Shown here in pieces: positions 17,506 through 27,980 of a stretch of 64,000 bases of DNA. Numbering within the stretch: position 1 is the stretch's first letter; the number at the start of each line of letters is the position of its first letter. The notes under the pieces are model-generated. The model ran no database searches. It was not told the DNA's origin and saw nothing but the letters and a program-made list of their open reading frames with translations. A program made the translations under genes and the position numbers. The stretch comes from Corynebacterium frankenforstense (GTDB taxonomy: Bacteria > Actinomycetota > Actinomycetes > Mycobacteriales > Mycobacteriaceae), in NCBI RefSeq assembly GCF_030211955.1, contig NZ_JASODI010000013.1, positions 7,483 through 71,482 on the forward strand, read 5' to 3'.

Positions 17506-18267
17506 ATGGCTAAGCAGGACAACGTCGGATTCGGCGTGGACATCGGCGGCTCCGGGATCAAGGGCGCCCTCGTCGACCTGGACGAGGGCGTCTTCATCGG
17601 GGACCGCCACAAGATCAAGACCCCGAAGAAGTCGACGCCGGAGAACGTCGCGGCCGTCGTCGCCGAGGTCGTCGAGCACTTCGAGTGGGACGGCCCCGTC
17701 GGCATCACCCTGCCGGCGATCGTGCACGGACAGGTCGCGCACTCGGCGGCCAACATCGACAAGTCCTGGGTGGGCACCGACCTGCAGGAGCTCTTCCACG
17801 CCCACCTCGGCGACCGCGAGATCTCGGTGCTCAACGACGCCGACGCCGCCGGCGTGGCCGAGGCCGCCCACGGCGTGCCCGAGGCCTCCAAGGGCGCGGT
17901 GATCTTCCTGACCCTGGGCACCGGCATCGGCTCGGCGCTGCTCATCGACGGCCAGCTGTTCCCCAACACCGAGCTGGGGCACCTGATCATCGACGGCGAG
18001 CACGCCGAGCACTTCGCCTCCTCGGGGGTCAAGGACCGCGAGGACCTCAGCTACAAGCAGTGGGCCAAGCGCGTCAGCGTGGCCCTCAACGAGTACGACC
18101 GCCTCTTCTCCCCCGACGCCTTCATCGTCGGCGGCGGGATCTCGCGCAAGGCCGACAAGTGGATCCCGAAGCTGACCGTGGAGACCCCGGTCATCCCCGC
18201 CGACCTGCGCAACACCGCCGGCATCGTCGGCGCGGCCATGGCCGTCCACGACCACCTGCAGCCCTGA
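17506..18267 (+). CDS. ppgK: Polyphosphate glucokinase
   Basis: Phosphorylates glucose using polyphosphate (and ATP), giving a PTS-independent route to glucose 6-phosphate. The 253-residue ROK-type protein has the phosphate loop GFGVDIGGSGIKGALVD at its N-terminus, ITLPAIVHG, VLNDADAAGVAEA with the catalytic Asp, and FLTLGTGIGSALLIDGQ. The length matches the short actinobacterial PPGK form. ATG 17506 is leaderless. It is adjacent to sigA with one gene between, and carbon entry through it complements the PTS genes further right. Confidence 0.93.
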   Translation: MAKQDNVGFGVDIGGSGIKGALVDLDEGVFIGDRHKIKTPKKSTPENVAAVVAEVVEHFEWDGPVGITLPAIVHGQVAHSAANIDKSWVGTDLQELFHAHLGDREISVLNDADAAGVAEAAHGVPEASKGAVIFLTLGTGIGSALLIDGQLFPNTELGHLIIDGEHAEHFASSGVKDREDLSYKQWAKRVSVALNEYDRLFSPDAFIVGGGISRKADKWIPKLTVETPVIPADLRNTAGIVGAAMAVHDHLQP

Positions 18268-18320
18268 GCGGCCGAGCTGAGACGGACCGAGACCAACCGA
18301 GGCGAACTGAAAGGACACCG

Positions 18321-19211
18321 TTGACCCGACCCGAGGAGAACACCGGGAATCTGACCGAGGCGGACGCCACGGAGCTGCTCGCCGCCCGCTACGGCGCGGA
18401 GAACGCCCCGCGGACCACGCCGGCCCCGTTCACGGAGACAATCGCCAACCAGCTGCGGCACCGCTCCGTGCGCCGCTGGCTGGCCCGCGACGTCGACGAG
18501 GCCACGCTCACGGCGATTCTTTCCGCCGCGCAGTCGGCCGCGACGTCGTCAAACAAGCAGACCGTCTCCGTGGTCGCCGTGCGTGACCCCGCGACCAAGC
18601 AGAGCCTGGAGGAGGCCGCCCGGCAGATGGCCGGGCACATCGCGCGCGCCCCGGTGGTGCTCGTCTGGCTGGTCGACCACTCCCGGGCCCGGCTGCTCGC
18701 CGCACGCGCGGCCGCCGGCGGCGAGGCGCCGGACCTGGGCGGGCTGGGCTACCTCGAGGAGGTGCTCGCATCGGTCACGGACGTCGGCATCGCCGCGCAG
18801 GCCGCCGTCGACGCCGCCGAGTCGATGGGCCTGGGCACCGTCTACCTGGGTTCCCTGCGCAACGACGTCCCCCGCGTGCGCGAGCTCGTCGGCGCCCCGC
18901 GCGACGTCGTGCCCGTGCTCGGGATGGCCATCGGCCACCCGGACCCGGAGGAGAAGGCCGGTACCAAGCCGCGCCTGCCGCTCGAGCTCTTCGCCCACCG
19001 GGACCGCTACGTCGACTGCCGCACGGACCCGGAGGCGGCGGCCGCGCTGGCCGCCTACGACGAGACGCTGGCCGGGTACTACTCGCGTTACGGCGCCCAC
19101 TCGGCGTGGTCGGACCAGCTGCTGGGTCGTCTCTCGGAGAAGGCGGCGACGAAAACCACTCGCCACCTGCTGCGCGAGGAGTTCAACCGCTCCGGTTACG
19201 GCCTGCGCTAG
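18321..19211 (+). CDS. NfsA/FRP-like FMN nitroreductase
   Basis: NADPH-dependent flavin oxidoreductase of the nitroreductase superfamily. The 296-residue protein has RHRSVRRWLARDVDEATL near residue 55, the FMN-phosphate-binding R(S)xRR(W/F) motif, followed by AAQSAATSSNKQTVSVVAV. ESMGLGTVYLGSLRND and VPVLGMAIGHPDPEEKAGTK are FMN/NAD contacts typical of the NfsA subgroup. The start codon is TTG 18321 with GAAAGGA upstream; no ATG/GTG fits better. It lies 53 bases after ppgK, so co-transcription is possible. The physiological substrate is unknown. Confidence 0.82.
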   Translation: MTRPEENTGNLTEADATELLAARYGAENAPRTTPAPFTETIANQLRHRSVRRWLARDVDEATLTAILSAAQSAATSSNKQTVSVVAVRDPATKQSLEEAARQMAGHIARAPVVLVWLVDHSRARLLAARAAAGGEAPDLGGLGYLEEVLASVTDVGIAAQAAVDAAESMGLGTVYLGSLRNDVPRVRELVGAPRDVVPVLGMAIGHPDPEEKAGTKPRLPLELFAHRDRYVDCRTDPEAAAALAAYDETLAGYYSRYGAHSAWSDQLLGRLSEKAATKTTRHLLREEFNRSGYGLR

Positions 19212-19265
19212 AGCGCACCCGGACCGCGCCGGGGAAGGGGTGCACACCGCCGCGCGGCTTTGATC

Positions 19266-19271
19266 TATACT
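19266..19271 (+). promoter_or_regulatory. Candidate -10 TATACT of sigA
   Basis: TATACT lies about 175 bases before the sigA start and implies a long GC-rich leader. No good -35 is visible. Confidence 0.4.
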
Positions 19272-19446
19272 GGGCGCTTGTCAACTCGTGGCCCTGGTGT
19301 CTCTCCGGACCGTAAGGCAGGCGCCGGGGACCACGATCCGGGGGCCGCCGAACGCCCGCTGTCAGGGCGCGGCGACCTCGTAGAGGAGGCGCCCGGCACC
19401 CCGTCGGGAACCTTCCGGGACTTGTAGGTAGAGCGAAAGGGCGTAC

Positions 19447-21045
<1,599 letters not shown>

Positions 21046-21066
21046 TCCCCCACCTTCAATTTCCGA

Positions 21067-21095
21067 CGCCCGCGTGTGCCCCCACGCGGGCGTTT
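21067..21095 (+). terminator. Intrinsic terminator of sigA
   Basis: Stem CGCCCGCGTG / CACGCGGGCG with a six-base loop, followed by TTT. Confidence 0.75.
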
Positions 21096-21173
21096 CCCTT
21101 TGCGCGTCTGCGGTGCGGGCCGCGGCTGCCGCCGCGCGCCCTCCCCCGGGGCCGGTCCCTCCTTACGGTCCCT

Positions 21174-21197
21174 GCGACGCGGCGTCAGCCGCGTCGC
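21174..21197 (-). terminator. Hairpin abutting the helicase stop codon
   Basis: Perfect 10-bp stem GCGACGCGGC / GCCGCGTCGC with a GTCA loop, directly next to the stop codon at 21198. It has no U-tract, the same design as the hairpin at 757-780. Confidence 0.5.
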
Positions 21198-22931
21198 CTA
21201 CCACTTGCGCAGGTAGGCGATGCGGTCGCGCAGCTCCTGGGCGGAGCACAGCGCGGTCGGCGGCCCGCCGCAGGCGCGGCGGGCCTCGTTGTGGATCGAG
21301 CCGTGCGGGCGCCCGGTGCGCGCCGCGGTGATCGAGACGATCGCGTTGAGCTCCTTGCGCAGCTTCGGCAGCTCCTCGCTGGCCACGCGCTCGCGCGCCC
21401 GACGGGCGCCCTCGGTGCGCGAGGCCTCGCGCTCGCGGCGCTGGTTCTCCTCGGTCTGCTTGGCCTGGCGGGTGCGCGCGTCGAGCTGCTCGGTCTGGCG
21501 GCGTTGCAGGAGTGCCTTGACCTGCTCGGCGTCGAGCAGCCCGGGAAGGCCCAGGTACTCGCGCTCCTCGGCGGAGCCCGCGCCGGCGCCGGTGCCGTAG
21601 GTGGAGCCCTCGTAGATCAGGGAGTCCAGCTCGGCCTCGGCGCCGAGGGACTGGTAGCCGGTCTCCTCGTCGGGCTCGTTCTTCTCCCGGTTGGCCTCGG
21701 CCAGGGCCTCGTCGTCCCAGCCGCCGTTGTCGCGGTGGGGCTTGCCCAGCACGTGGTCGCGGGACTTCTCCAGCTTCGCGGCCAGGTCCAGCAGGACCGG
21801 GACACTGGGCAGGAAGATCGAGGCGTTCTCGCCGGGCATGCGCGAGCGCACGAAGCGCCCGATGGCCTGGGCGAAGAACAGCGGCGTGGAGGCGGCGGTG
21901 GCGTAGACGCCCACGGCGAGCCGCGGGACGTCGACGCCCTCGGAGACCATGCGCACGGCCACCATCCACTCGTCGGTGGAGGCGGAGAACTCGTCGATGC
22001 GGTCGGAGCTGCCCGGCTCGTCGGAGAGCACGACGGTCACCGGCGTCGAGGAGTAGCGCTCGAGGATCTTGGCGTAGGCGCGGGCGGTCTTGGTGTCGCT
22101 GGCGATGACCAGGCCGCCGGCGTCCGGCATGTTGTTGCGCAGCTGCTGCAGCCGGGTGTGCGCGGCGGAGAGCACCGCCGGGATCCAGTCGCCGCGCGGG
22201 TCGAGCGCGGTCTTCCAGGCCCGGGCGGTCTGCTCGGCGTTGAGCGGCTCGCCCAGGCGGGCGGCGTACTCCTCGCCGGCGGAGTCGCGCCAGCGGGCCT
22301 CGCCGGAGTAGGCCAGGAAGATCACGGGGCGCACCACGCCGTCGGCGAGCGCGTCGGAGTAGCCGTAGGTGTGGTCGGCGCGGCTGACCAGGTGGCCCTC
22401 GCCGTCTTCCTCGTAGCGCACGAAGGGGATGGCGGCGTCGTCGGAACGGAACGGGGTACCGGTCAGCGCGAGGCGGTACTCGGCGTCGCGGTAGGCCTCG
22501 CGGATGCCGTCGCCCCAGCTCTTCGCGTCGCCTCCGTGGTGGATCTCGTCGAGGATGACGAGCGTACGCCGGGCGGTGGACACGGCGTGGTGCTTGAACG
22601 GGTGCAGCGAGACCTGGGCGTAGGTGACGGCCACCCCGTCGAAGTTGCGGTTGAAGCCGTCGGAGTTCTTGAACTCCGCGTCCAGGGAGATGCCCACCCG
22701 TGCCGCAGCCTTGGCCCACTGCATCTTGAGGTGCTCGGTGGGCACGACGACCACGACGCGGTCGACGGCACGCACGTCGAGAAGCTCGACGGCCACGCGC
22801 AGCGCGAACGTCGTCTTGCCCGCGCCGGGCGTGGCCACGGCCAGGAAGTCCTTGGGGCGCTCGGTCAGGTACTTGCGCAGGGCGCGCGCCTGCCAGTCGC
22901 GCAGCCGCCCCCTGATGAGCTGCCGGGTCAC
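21198..22931 (-). CDS. DEAD/DEAH superfamily 2 helicase (restriction-type)
   Basis: A 577-residue SF2 ATP-dependent nucleic-acid translocase. Motifs: Q-like LRDWQARALRKYL, Walker A ATPGAGKTTFALR near residue 35, VVVPTEHLKMQW, VTYAQVS, DEIHHGG as the Walker B variant, LTGTPFRSDD (motif III), a second RecA domain with VRMVSEGVDVPRLAVG and QAIGRFVRSR (motif VI). A coiled, Arg/Glu-rich C-terminal region ends in KELNAIVS. GTG 22931 overlaps the stop codon of the DUF3039 gene (GTGA), so the two are translationally coupled. It resembles XPB-like or type III restriction R-subunit helicases; biological role not known. Confidence 0.85.
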   Translation of the reverse strand: MTRQLIRGRLRDWQARALRKYLTERPKDFLAVATPGAGKTTFALRVAVELLDVRAVDRVVVVVPTEHLKMQWAKAAARVGISLDAEFKNSDGFNRNFDGVAVTYAQVSLHPFKHHAVSTARRTLVILDEIHHGGDAKSWGDGIREAYRDAEYRLALTGTPFRSDDAAIPFVRYEEDGEGHLVSRADHTYGYSDALADGVVRPVIFLAYSGEARWRDSAGEEYAARLGEPLNAEQTARAWKTALDPRGDWIPAVLSAAHTRLQQLRNNMPDAGGLVIASDTKTARAYAKILERYSSTPVTVVLSDEPGSSDRIDEFSASTDEWMVAVRMVSEGVDVPRLAVGVYATAASTPLFFAQAIGRFVRSRMPGENASIFLPSVPVLLDLAAKLEKSRDHVLGKPHRDNGGWDDEALAEANREKNEPDEETGYQSLGAEAELDSLIYEGSTYGTGAGAGSAEEREYLGLPGLLDAEQVKALLQRRQTEQLDARTRQAKQTEENQRREREASRTEGARRARERVASEELPKLRKELNAIVSITAARTGRPHGSIHNEARRACGGPPTALCSAQELRDRIAYLRKW

Positions 22932-23176
22932 TTCTTGCGCAGGCTCCTGTAGATCCGTTCGCAGTCGGGGCACACGGGGGAACCCGGCTTGGCCTGCTTG
23001 GTCACCGGGAAGGTCTCGCCGCACAGCGCGACGACCATTTTTCCGCTCACCGCGGAGTCCACGATCTGGTTCTTCTTGACGTAGTGGAAGAACTTCGGCG
23101 TGTCGTCGGTGGTGCCGGTGCTCTCCCGGGTGTCTGGGCGCTCGATGGTGGTCGTTCCGGTTTTCACGGACCCCAT
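22928..23176 (-). CDS. DUF3039 family small zinc-binding protein
   Basis: An 82-residue conserved actinobacterial protein of unknown function. FHYVKKNQIVDSAVSGKMVVALCGETFPV is followed by PVCPDCERIYRSLRKK; one upstream Cys plus CxxC suggests a small zinc site. The annotated ATG is 23176, but the in-frame GTG at 23167 lies seven bases after CATTAT and may be the real, leaderless start. The stop codon overlaps the helicase start, which indicates a two-gene operon and a possible functional link. Confidence 0.78.
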   Translation of the reverse strand: MGSVKTGTTTIERPDTRESTGTTDDTPKFFHYVKKNQIVDSAVSGKMVVALCGETFPVTKQAKPGSPVCPDCERIYRSLRKK

Positions 23177-23228
23177 AATGCCCCAACCGTGACTCGGCGG
23201 TCCATCGGGGGTCTACCCTTGGTAGGCG

Positions 23229-23762
23229 ATGAACGAGGGCACTGCAGGTGAGGACGCGAAGACGTCGGGCGACGACGTCTTCTTCGTCGACGCGCCCGCC
23301 GACACCCCCGCCGCGGACGCCGGCGGCCACCACCGCTGGCGGCTGCGCCGGCGGCGCGCGGAGCTGATCACCTCGCAGCACCGCACCGCCGGGCAGAACC
23401 TGCACCGGCGCAAGGTCATCTACCTGACCCTGCAGCTGCTGCGCCTGCCGCTGATCGCGCTGGCGATCATGACCTACCTGGTCTGGGAGAACTGGTGGCT
23501 GGCGACGATCGTCTTCATCGTCTCCGTGCCGCTGCCCTGGATCGCGGTGGTCATCGCCAACGAGAAGGGTGAGGTCGCCGACAAGCGCGAGCGCAACGTC
23601 TACAAGCCGGCCGCCGCGCGCGAGTACCGCCGGGCCGTCGCCGCGCAACACGCCGAGCAGCTCGACGGGGCGCGGTACCGCGAGCTCGGCCCCGGACGCG
23701 CGCAGGCGACCGAGGAGCCCCATCCCACCATCGACGACCCGAACTGGAGGCCCAGTAAGTGA
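23229..23762 (+). CDS. DUF3099 family membrane protein
   Basis: A 177-residue conserved actinobacterial membrane protein. An acidic N-terminus is followed by a basic stretch (RWRLRRRRAEL), then two close helices (TLQLLRLPLIALAIMTYLVW and WLATIVFIVSVPLPWIAVVI). A long polar tail follows, beginning KRERNVYKPAAAREYRR. A TACCCT -10 candidate ends nine bases before ATG 23229. The stop codon overlaps the GTG of the methyltransferase gene (GTGA), indicating coupled translation. Function unknown. Confidence 0.8.
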   Translation: MNEGTAGEDAKTSGDDVFFVDAPADTPAADAGGHHRWRLRRRRAELITSQHRTAGQNLHRRKVIYLTLQLLRLPLIALAIMTYLVWENWWLATIVFIVSVPLPWIAVVIANEKGEVADKRERNVYKPAAAREYRRAVAAQHAEQLDGARYRELGPGRAQATEEPHPTIDDPNWRPSK

Positions 23763-25345
23763 CCCGACCCGACGCCGCGACCGACCACCTCTCCGGCCCC
23801 GCCGCGCGCCTGGCCGCCCGCCTTATCGAGCTCGGCTTCACCGAGCCCGGCCTCCACGACGCCCTCGACGGCGAGGCCGTCGCCGCCCTGCACCGCGGCG
23901 AGCCGGCCGCCGTCGCCTGGACCCTCGAGCGCACCGCGACCGACCTCGAGGTGCCCGTGCGCGCCTTCCTGCTGCGCGAGCCGGTACCCGAGGCGCAACT
24001 CGCCGAGGTCCTCGGTGCCGATCTTGTCGCCGCGCTGGTTGCCGCCGGCGTCTTCGAGGCCGCCCCGATTGACGACGCCCCGCGTGCCGACGCCGGCGGT
24101 TCCGGCGCCGTCGCCACCGGACGCGCACTGCGCGCGCTCGTCGACGTGCGCCCCGTCCACCTGAACGGCGCCGACCGCGTCGTCTTCTCCGACCGCGACG
24201 CCTCGGTCACCGACGCCGAGCAGCGCCTGGACCACGTGCCCGGCATGGGCCAGGCCAGCCTGACCCTGCTGCGCTCGGTGCCGGACTCCCCCGTCGGCTC
24301 CCTGCTCGACCTCGGCTGCGGCTGCGGCGTGCAGTCGCTGGCCCAGGCCGGTCTCGCCGAGAAGATCACCGCCACCGACGTGCTCGACCGCGCCCTCGAG
24401 TTCACCCGCGCCACCCTGGCCGGCGCCGGGCGCGCGGACGCCGAGGTGGTCAACGGCCCCTGGTTCGAGCCGGTGGCCGGACGCCGCTTCGACCGAATCG
24501 TGTCCAACCCGCCGTTCGTCGTCGGCCCGCCCGAGGTCGGCCACGTCTACCGCGACTCCGGGCTCGGCCTGGACGCCGCGAGCGCGACCGTCGTCTCCGG
24601 GGTTCCCGGGCACCTCAACCCCGGCGGGCACGCCCATCTGCTGGCCGCCTGGGTGCACCGCGCCGGTGAGAACTGGGCGGCCCGGGTGGCCTCCTGGCTG
24701 CCCGAGGAGGGCGTGGCCGCCTGGGCCCTCGAGCGCGACCGGGTGGACCCCTCGACCTACGTGGGCACCTGGCTGCGCGACGAGGGCGTGGACCCGCGCT
24801 CCCCGGAGGGTGCGGCGCGCACCCGCGCGTGGCTGGACTACTTCGCCGCCGAGCAGGTCGAAGCGGTCGGCTTCGGCTTCGTGGCCGTGGAGAACATCGG
24901 CGAGGCACCCTCCGAGGTCGTCGCTGAGGAGCTGACCCAGGCCTTCACCGACCCGCTCGGCCCCGAGGTCGAGGAGTACTTCCGGCGTGCGGCCTGGCTG
25001 CGCGAGCGTGACGCCGAGGGCGTGCTCGCCGCGAACTTCCGGGTGCGCCCCGGGGTGGCGCTCGAGGAGGTCGGCCTGCCCGACGCCGGGGCCGGCATGG
25101 GCTTCGCGGACGAGGTCAAGCGCCTGACCCGCACCGACGGGCCGCGCTTCAGCCACGAGGTCGACGCACACGTCGCCGCCGTGGTCGCCGGTCTGCACCC
25201 GCAGGGGCTCACGCTTTCCGACGTCGCGGAGCTCTACGCCGCGGCCAAGGGGCTCGACGCCGGGGAGGTGCGCGCCGGGGCGGCGGCCGTGGCCGCCGAC
25301 CTGGTGCGCCACGGCCTGCTGCTGCCGGCCGACCAGGCCGACTAG
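23759..25345 (+). CDS. Class I SAM-dependent methyltransferase with NPPF motif
   Basis: A 528-residue methyltransferase whose central domain has LLDLGCGCGVQSLAQAG (motif I), TDVLDRALEFTRATL (motif II) and RIVSNPPFVVGP (motif IV). NPPF/NPPY marks amino-group methylation of Gln, Asn or a nucleobase, so it resembles HemK/PrmC and RsmC-type enzymes. The N-terminal 130 residues form a separate helical domain, and the C-terminal about 200 residues are Glu/Ala-rich with no known motif. Residues about 103-112 (PIDDAPRADAG) are a linker that carries the dispersed ATTGACGACG motif. GTG 23759 overlaps the DUF3099 stop. Substrate unknown. Confidence 0.82.
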   Translation: MTRPDAATDHLSGPAARLAARLIELGFTEPGLHDALDGEAVAALHRGEPAAVAWTLERTATDLEVPVRAFLLREPVPEAQLAEVLGADLVAALVAAGVFEAAPIDDAPRADAGGSGAVATGRALRALVDVRPVHLNGADRVVFSDRDASVTDAEQRLDHVPGMGQASLTLLRSVPDSPVGSLLDLGCGCGVQSLAQAGLAEKITATDVLDRALEFTRATLAGAGRADAEVVNGPWFEPVAGRRFDRIVSNPPFVVGPPEVGHVYRDSGLGLDAASATVVSGVPGHLNPGGHAHLLAAWVHRAGENWAARVASWLPEEGVAAWALERDRVDPSTYVGTWLRDEGVDPRSPEGAARTRAWLDYFAAEQVEAVGFGFVAVENIGEAPSEVVAEELTQAFTDPLGPEVEEYFRRAAWLRERDAEGVLAANFRVRPGVALEEVGLPDAGAGMGFADEVKRLTRTDGPRFSHEVDAHVAAVVAGLHPQGLTLSDVAELYAAAKGLDAGEVRAGAAAVAADLVRHGLLLPADQAD

Positions 25346-25432
25346 GCCGCCCACGCACCCACGGCGCGGGAACCGCCCGCGGGGCGGGGCGCGGCGTCGA
25401 CAATCGAAGAGAAGTAAAGGAAGAGGTAGACG

Positions 25433-25864
25433 ATGAGAGCGGTTCTGACCCGGGTGAGCTCGGCGTCGGTGACCGTCGACGGCGAGACCGTCGGCGCGAT
25501 CGAGGAGCCGGGGCTGCTCGCCCTGGTCGGCGTGCACCGCGAGGACGGGGACGCCGACATCGAGAAGATGGTGCGCAAGATCGCCGAGCTGCGCGTGCTC
25601 GACGGCGAGGTCTCCGTGACCGACGCCGCCGCCCCGGTGCTCCTGGTCAGCCAGTTCACCCTCTACGGGCGCACCGCCAAGGGACGCAGGCCCTCCTGGT
25701 CGGACGCCGCCGGCGGCGAGCAGGCCGAGGCGGCGATCGCGGAGGTGACCGCGGGGCTGCGCGAGCGCGGTGTCACGGTGGCCGAGGGGCGCTTCGGGGC
25801 GATGATGCGCGTCGCCTCCGTCAACGAAGGTCCCTTTACCGTGCTGGTGGACACGCGCGAGTGA
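25433..25864 (+). CDS. dtd: D-aminoacyl-tRNA deacylase
   Basis: Removes D-amino acids (and glycine mis-charged on tRNA-Ala) from tRNA. The 143-residue protein has the standard DTD length and start ([18 protein letters not shown]). The catalytic SQFTLYG motif is near residue 76, and the C-terminal [13 protein letters not shown] corresponds to the family NxGPxT motif. ATG 25433 is preceded by AAGGAAGAGG. It lies 87 bases after the methyltransferase gene on the same strand. Confidence 0.95.
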   Translation: MRAVLTRVSSASVTVDGETVGAIEEPGLLALVGVHREDGDADIEKMVRKIAELRVLDGEVSVTDAAAPVLLVSQFTLYGRTAKGRRPSWSDAAGGEQAEAAIAEVTAGLRERGVTVAEGRFGAMMRVASVNEGPFTVLVDTRE

Positions 25865-25902
25865 GTTCCGGGGCACCCACGACTGACCCCGAAAAGGGGC
25901 AC

Positions 25903-25931
25903 GGGAACTTTCCCGCCCGCCCGTGCGTTAC
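25903..25931 (+). promoter_or_regulatory. SigH/SigE-like ECF promoter in front of sigB
   Basis: GGGAACTT at -35 and CGTTAC at -10, with 19 bases between GGAA and GTT, match the actinobacterial SigH-type pattern (GGAA...GTT). The -10 is about 34 bases before ATG 25965. Known biology: sigB of C. glutamicum is SigH dependent. Confidence 0.7.
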
Positions 25932-25964
25932 ACCCTTCGAGACGGCAACACTGAGGAGGCCTGC

Positions 25965-26960
25965 ATGACAACTGCGTCCGCCAAGGACCACGACTCGAAG
26001 GACGCCCCCCACGACAAGGGCAGTCGCCGCAACCAGACCAACGACAACCCGTCGGCCGATCTGGTCCGCGTCTACCTCAACGGCATCGGCAAGACCGCGC
26101 TGCTGACCGCGGAGGAGGAGGTCGAGCTCGCCCAGCAGATCGAGGTCGGGCTCTATGCGGACCGGGTGCTCAATCACTCCGACCAGCGTCTCACCCGCGC
26201 CAAGAAGCGCGACCTGAAGGTCCTCATCCGCGAGGGTCGCAAGGCGCGCAGCCACCTACTCGAGGCCAACCTGCGCCTCGTGGTCTCCCTGGCCAAGCGC
26301 TACACCGGCCGCGGCATGCCGCTGCTGGACCTGATCCAGGAGGGCAACCTGGGGCTCATCCGCGCGATGGAGAAGTTCGACTACGCCAAGGGCTTCAAGT
26401 TCTCCACCTACGCGACCTGGTGGATCCGCCAGGCGATCACCCGCGGCATGGCCGACCAGTCGCGCACCATCCGCCTGCCCGTCCACCTCGTCGAGCAGGT
26501 CAACAAGCTCTCCCGCATCAAGCGCGAGCTCTACCAGCACCTCGGCCGCGAGGCGACCAACGAGGAGCTGGCCGAGGAGTCCGGCATCCCGGAGCACCGC
26601 ATCGAGATGCTGCTGCGCCAGTCGCGCGACCCGGTCAGCCTGGACATGCCCGTCGGCGCCGACGAGGAGGCCCCGCTGGGCGACTTCATCGAGGACGCCG
26701 AGGCCGCCGACGCGGAGACCGCCGTGGTCGCCTCGCTGCGCCACTCGGACATCCGCTCCGTGCTGGGCACGCTCGAGGACCGCGAGGAGGACGTCATCCG
26801 CCTGCGCTACGGTCTCGACGACGGCGTGCCGCGCACCCTCGACCAGATCGGCCGGCGCTTCGGGCTCTCGCGTGAGCGCGTGCGCCAGATCGAGCGCGAG
26901 GTGATGAGCAAGCTGCGCGACGGCGAGCGTGCCGACCGCCTGCGCGACTACGCCCTCTAG
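25965..26960 (+). CDS. sigB: Principal-like stress sigma factor SigB
   Basis: Group 2 sigma-70 factor for the transition to stationary phase and stress. The 331-residue protein lacks the long N-terminal Lys/Ala extension of SigA. It has region 1.2 ([16 protein letters not shown]), region 2 ([30 protein letters not shown]) and region 4 ([34 protein letters not shown]), strongly similar to SigA at 19447. ATG 25965 has GAGGAGG five to ten bases upstream. An in-frame start further left would include the ECF-type promoter and is rejected. The next gene is dtxR, as in other corynebacteria. Confidence 0.96.
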   Translation: MTTASAKDHDSKDAPHDKGSRRNQTNDNPSADLVRVYLNGIGKTALLTAEEEVELAQQIEVGLYADRVLNHSDQRLTRAKKRDLKVLIREGRKARSHLLEANLRLVVSLAKRYTGRGMPLLDLIQEGNLGLIRAMEKFDYAKGFKFSTYATWWIRQAITRGMADQSRTIRLPVHLVEQVNKLSRIKRELYQHLGREATNEELAEESGIPEHRIEMLLRQSRDPVSLDMPVGADEEAPLGDFIEDAEAADAETAVVASLRHSDIRSVLGTLEDREEDVIRLRYGLDDGVPRTLDQIGRRFGLSRERVRQIEREVMSKLRDGERADRLRDYAL

Positions 26961-27014
26961 CCTTCCTCCCCCGCCCGGGCCCGGTTCCGGGGGTCATCCC
27001 CTCCCGGGCACCTT

Positions 27015-27042
27015 CCCCGTCGCCGTGGGCGGCGGGGATTTC
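27015..27042 (+). terminator. Intrinsic terminator of sigB
   Basis: Stem CCCCGTCGCC / GGCGGCGGGG with a GTG loop, followed by ATTTCT. Confidence 0.75.
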
Positions 27043-27119
27043 TGCTGCACGGGGCAGTTAGGTATGCAGTTCTGAACGGCACGTGGGTCGCAATCCGCCC
27101 ACGGAAGGCGAGCCTGGCG

Positions 27120-27125
27120 TATTCT
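27120..27125 (+). promoter_or_regulatory. Candidate -10 TATTCT upstream of dtxR
   Basis: TANNNT-type hexamer about 168 bases before the dtxR start; a second candidate, TAAGAT, is at 27177-27182. Confidence 0.35.
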
Positions 27126-27293
27126 GGTCGCGAACGCAGGTTCGGCGGCGTTGTCTCACCGACGGCGCAGGATTGATAAGATAACTTCATTATCCGCGGC
27201 GGATTCATTGCCCGTCTGCGGATCGTCCCCCGCCGGCGCCGGTGTCGCCGACAGGTCAGCCGCTGACAGCAGAGCACGAAGAGGTCCGAGAAC

Positions 27294-27980
27294 GTGAGAG
27301 ATCTGGTCGACACGACGGAGATGTACCTCCGCACGATCTACGAACTGGAAGAAGAGGGCATCACGCCGCTGCGCGCCCGCATCGTCGAGCGCCTCGAGCA
27401 GTCCGGCCCCACCGTCAGCCAGACCGTGGCCCGCATGGAGCGCGACGGCCTGCTGCACGTGCGCCAGGACCGCAGCCTCGAGATGACCGAGGAGGGGCGC
27501 GCCCGCGCCATCTCCGTGATGCGCAAGCACCGTCTGGCCGAGCAGCTGCTCACCGACGTGCTCGACCTGGACATCCACCAGGTCCACGAGGAGGCCTGCC
27601 GCTGGGAGCACGTGATGAGCGACGAGGTCGAGCGCCGCGTGATCGCCGTGCTCGACGACCCGACGCTCTCTCCCTTCGGCAACCCCGTGCCCGGCCTCGA
27701 GGAGCTCGGCACGAAGGGCCCGGAGCCCCTGGAGCGCGGCGTGCGCCCGGTCGACCTGCCCGAGGGTGAGACCGTGCACGTGCGCCTGCTGCAGATCAAC
27801 GAGATCCTGCAGGTCGACGTCCGCCAGTTCCGCGCCCTGACCGAGATCGGCGCCGTCGTCGGCGCCGAGATCGACGTGACCAACATCGCCGGCACCGTCA
27901 CCGTCGCCCACGACGGGCAGTCAGTCGAGCTGGCCGACTACCTCGGCCACGCCCTGCGCGTCGAGAGGATCGACGAATGA
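27294..27980 (+). CDS. dtxR: Iron-dependent repressor DtxR
   Basis: Fe(II)-activated dimeric repressor of iron uptake genes. The 228-residue protein starts [20 protein letters not shown], then [20 protein letters not shown] (the recognition helix), and [17 protein letters not shown], which supplies the primary metal ligands including Cys 102 and His 106. The C-terminal SH3-like domain covers residues about 148-228. Identity to diphtheria DtxR is obvious by eye across the N-terminal half. GTG 27294 has GAAGAGG upstream. The stop overlaps the galE start (ATGA), so galE shares the transcript. Confidence 0.97.
   Translation: MRDLVDTTEMYLRTIYELEEEGITPLRARIVERLEQSGPTVSQTVARMERDGLLHVRQDRSLEMTEEGRARAISVMRKHRLAEQLLTDVLDLDIHQVHEEACRWEHVMSDEVERRVIAVLDDPTLSPFGNPVPGLEELGTKGPEPLERGVRPVDLPEGETVHVRLLQINEILQVDVRQFRALTEIGAVVGAEIDVTNIAGTVTVAHDGQSVELADYLGHALRVERIDE

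Larger units (their letters stand above)
26961..27293. other. sigB-dtxR intergenic region
   Basis: 333 bases without a gene. It contains the sigB terminator, two candidate dtxR -10 boxes (TATTCT 27120-27125 and TAAGAT 27177-27182) and an imperfect DtxR-box-like sequence at 27058-27076. It also holds the AT-rich segment 27175-27194 with GATAA/TTATC ends, the most AT-rich short stretch of this part. Confidence 0.6.

Noticed and set aside
27058..27076. DtxR box upstream of dtxR
   Set aside because: Only about 11 of 19 positions fit the consensus, and it is more than 200 bases from the start. Autoregulation is possible but not supported enough to call.
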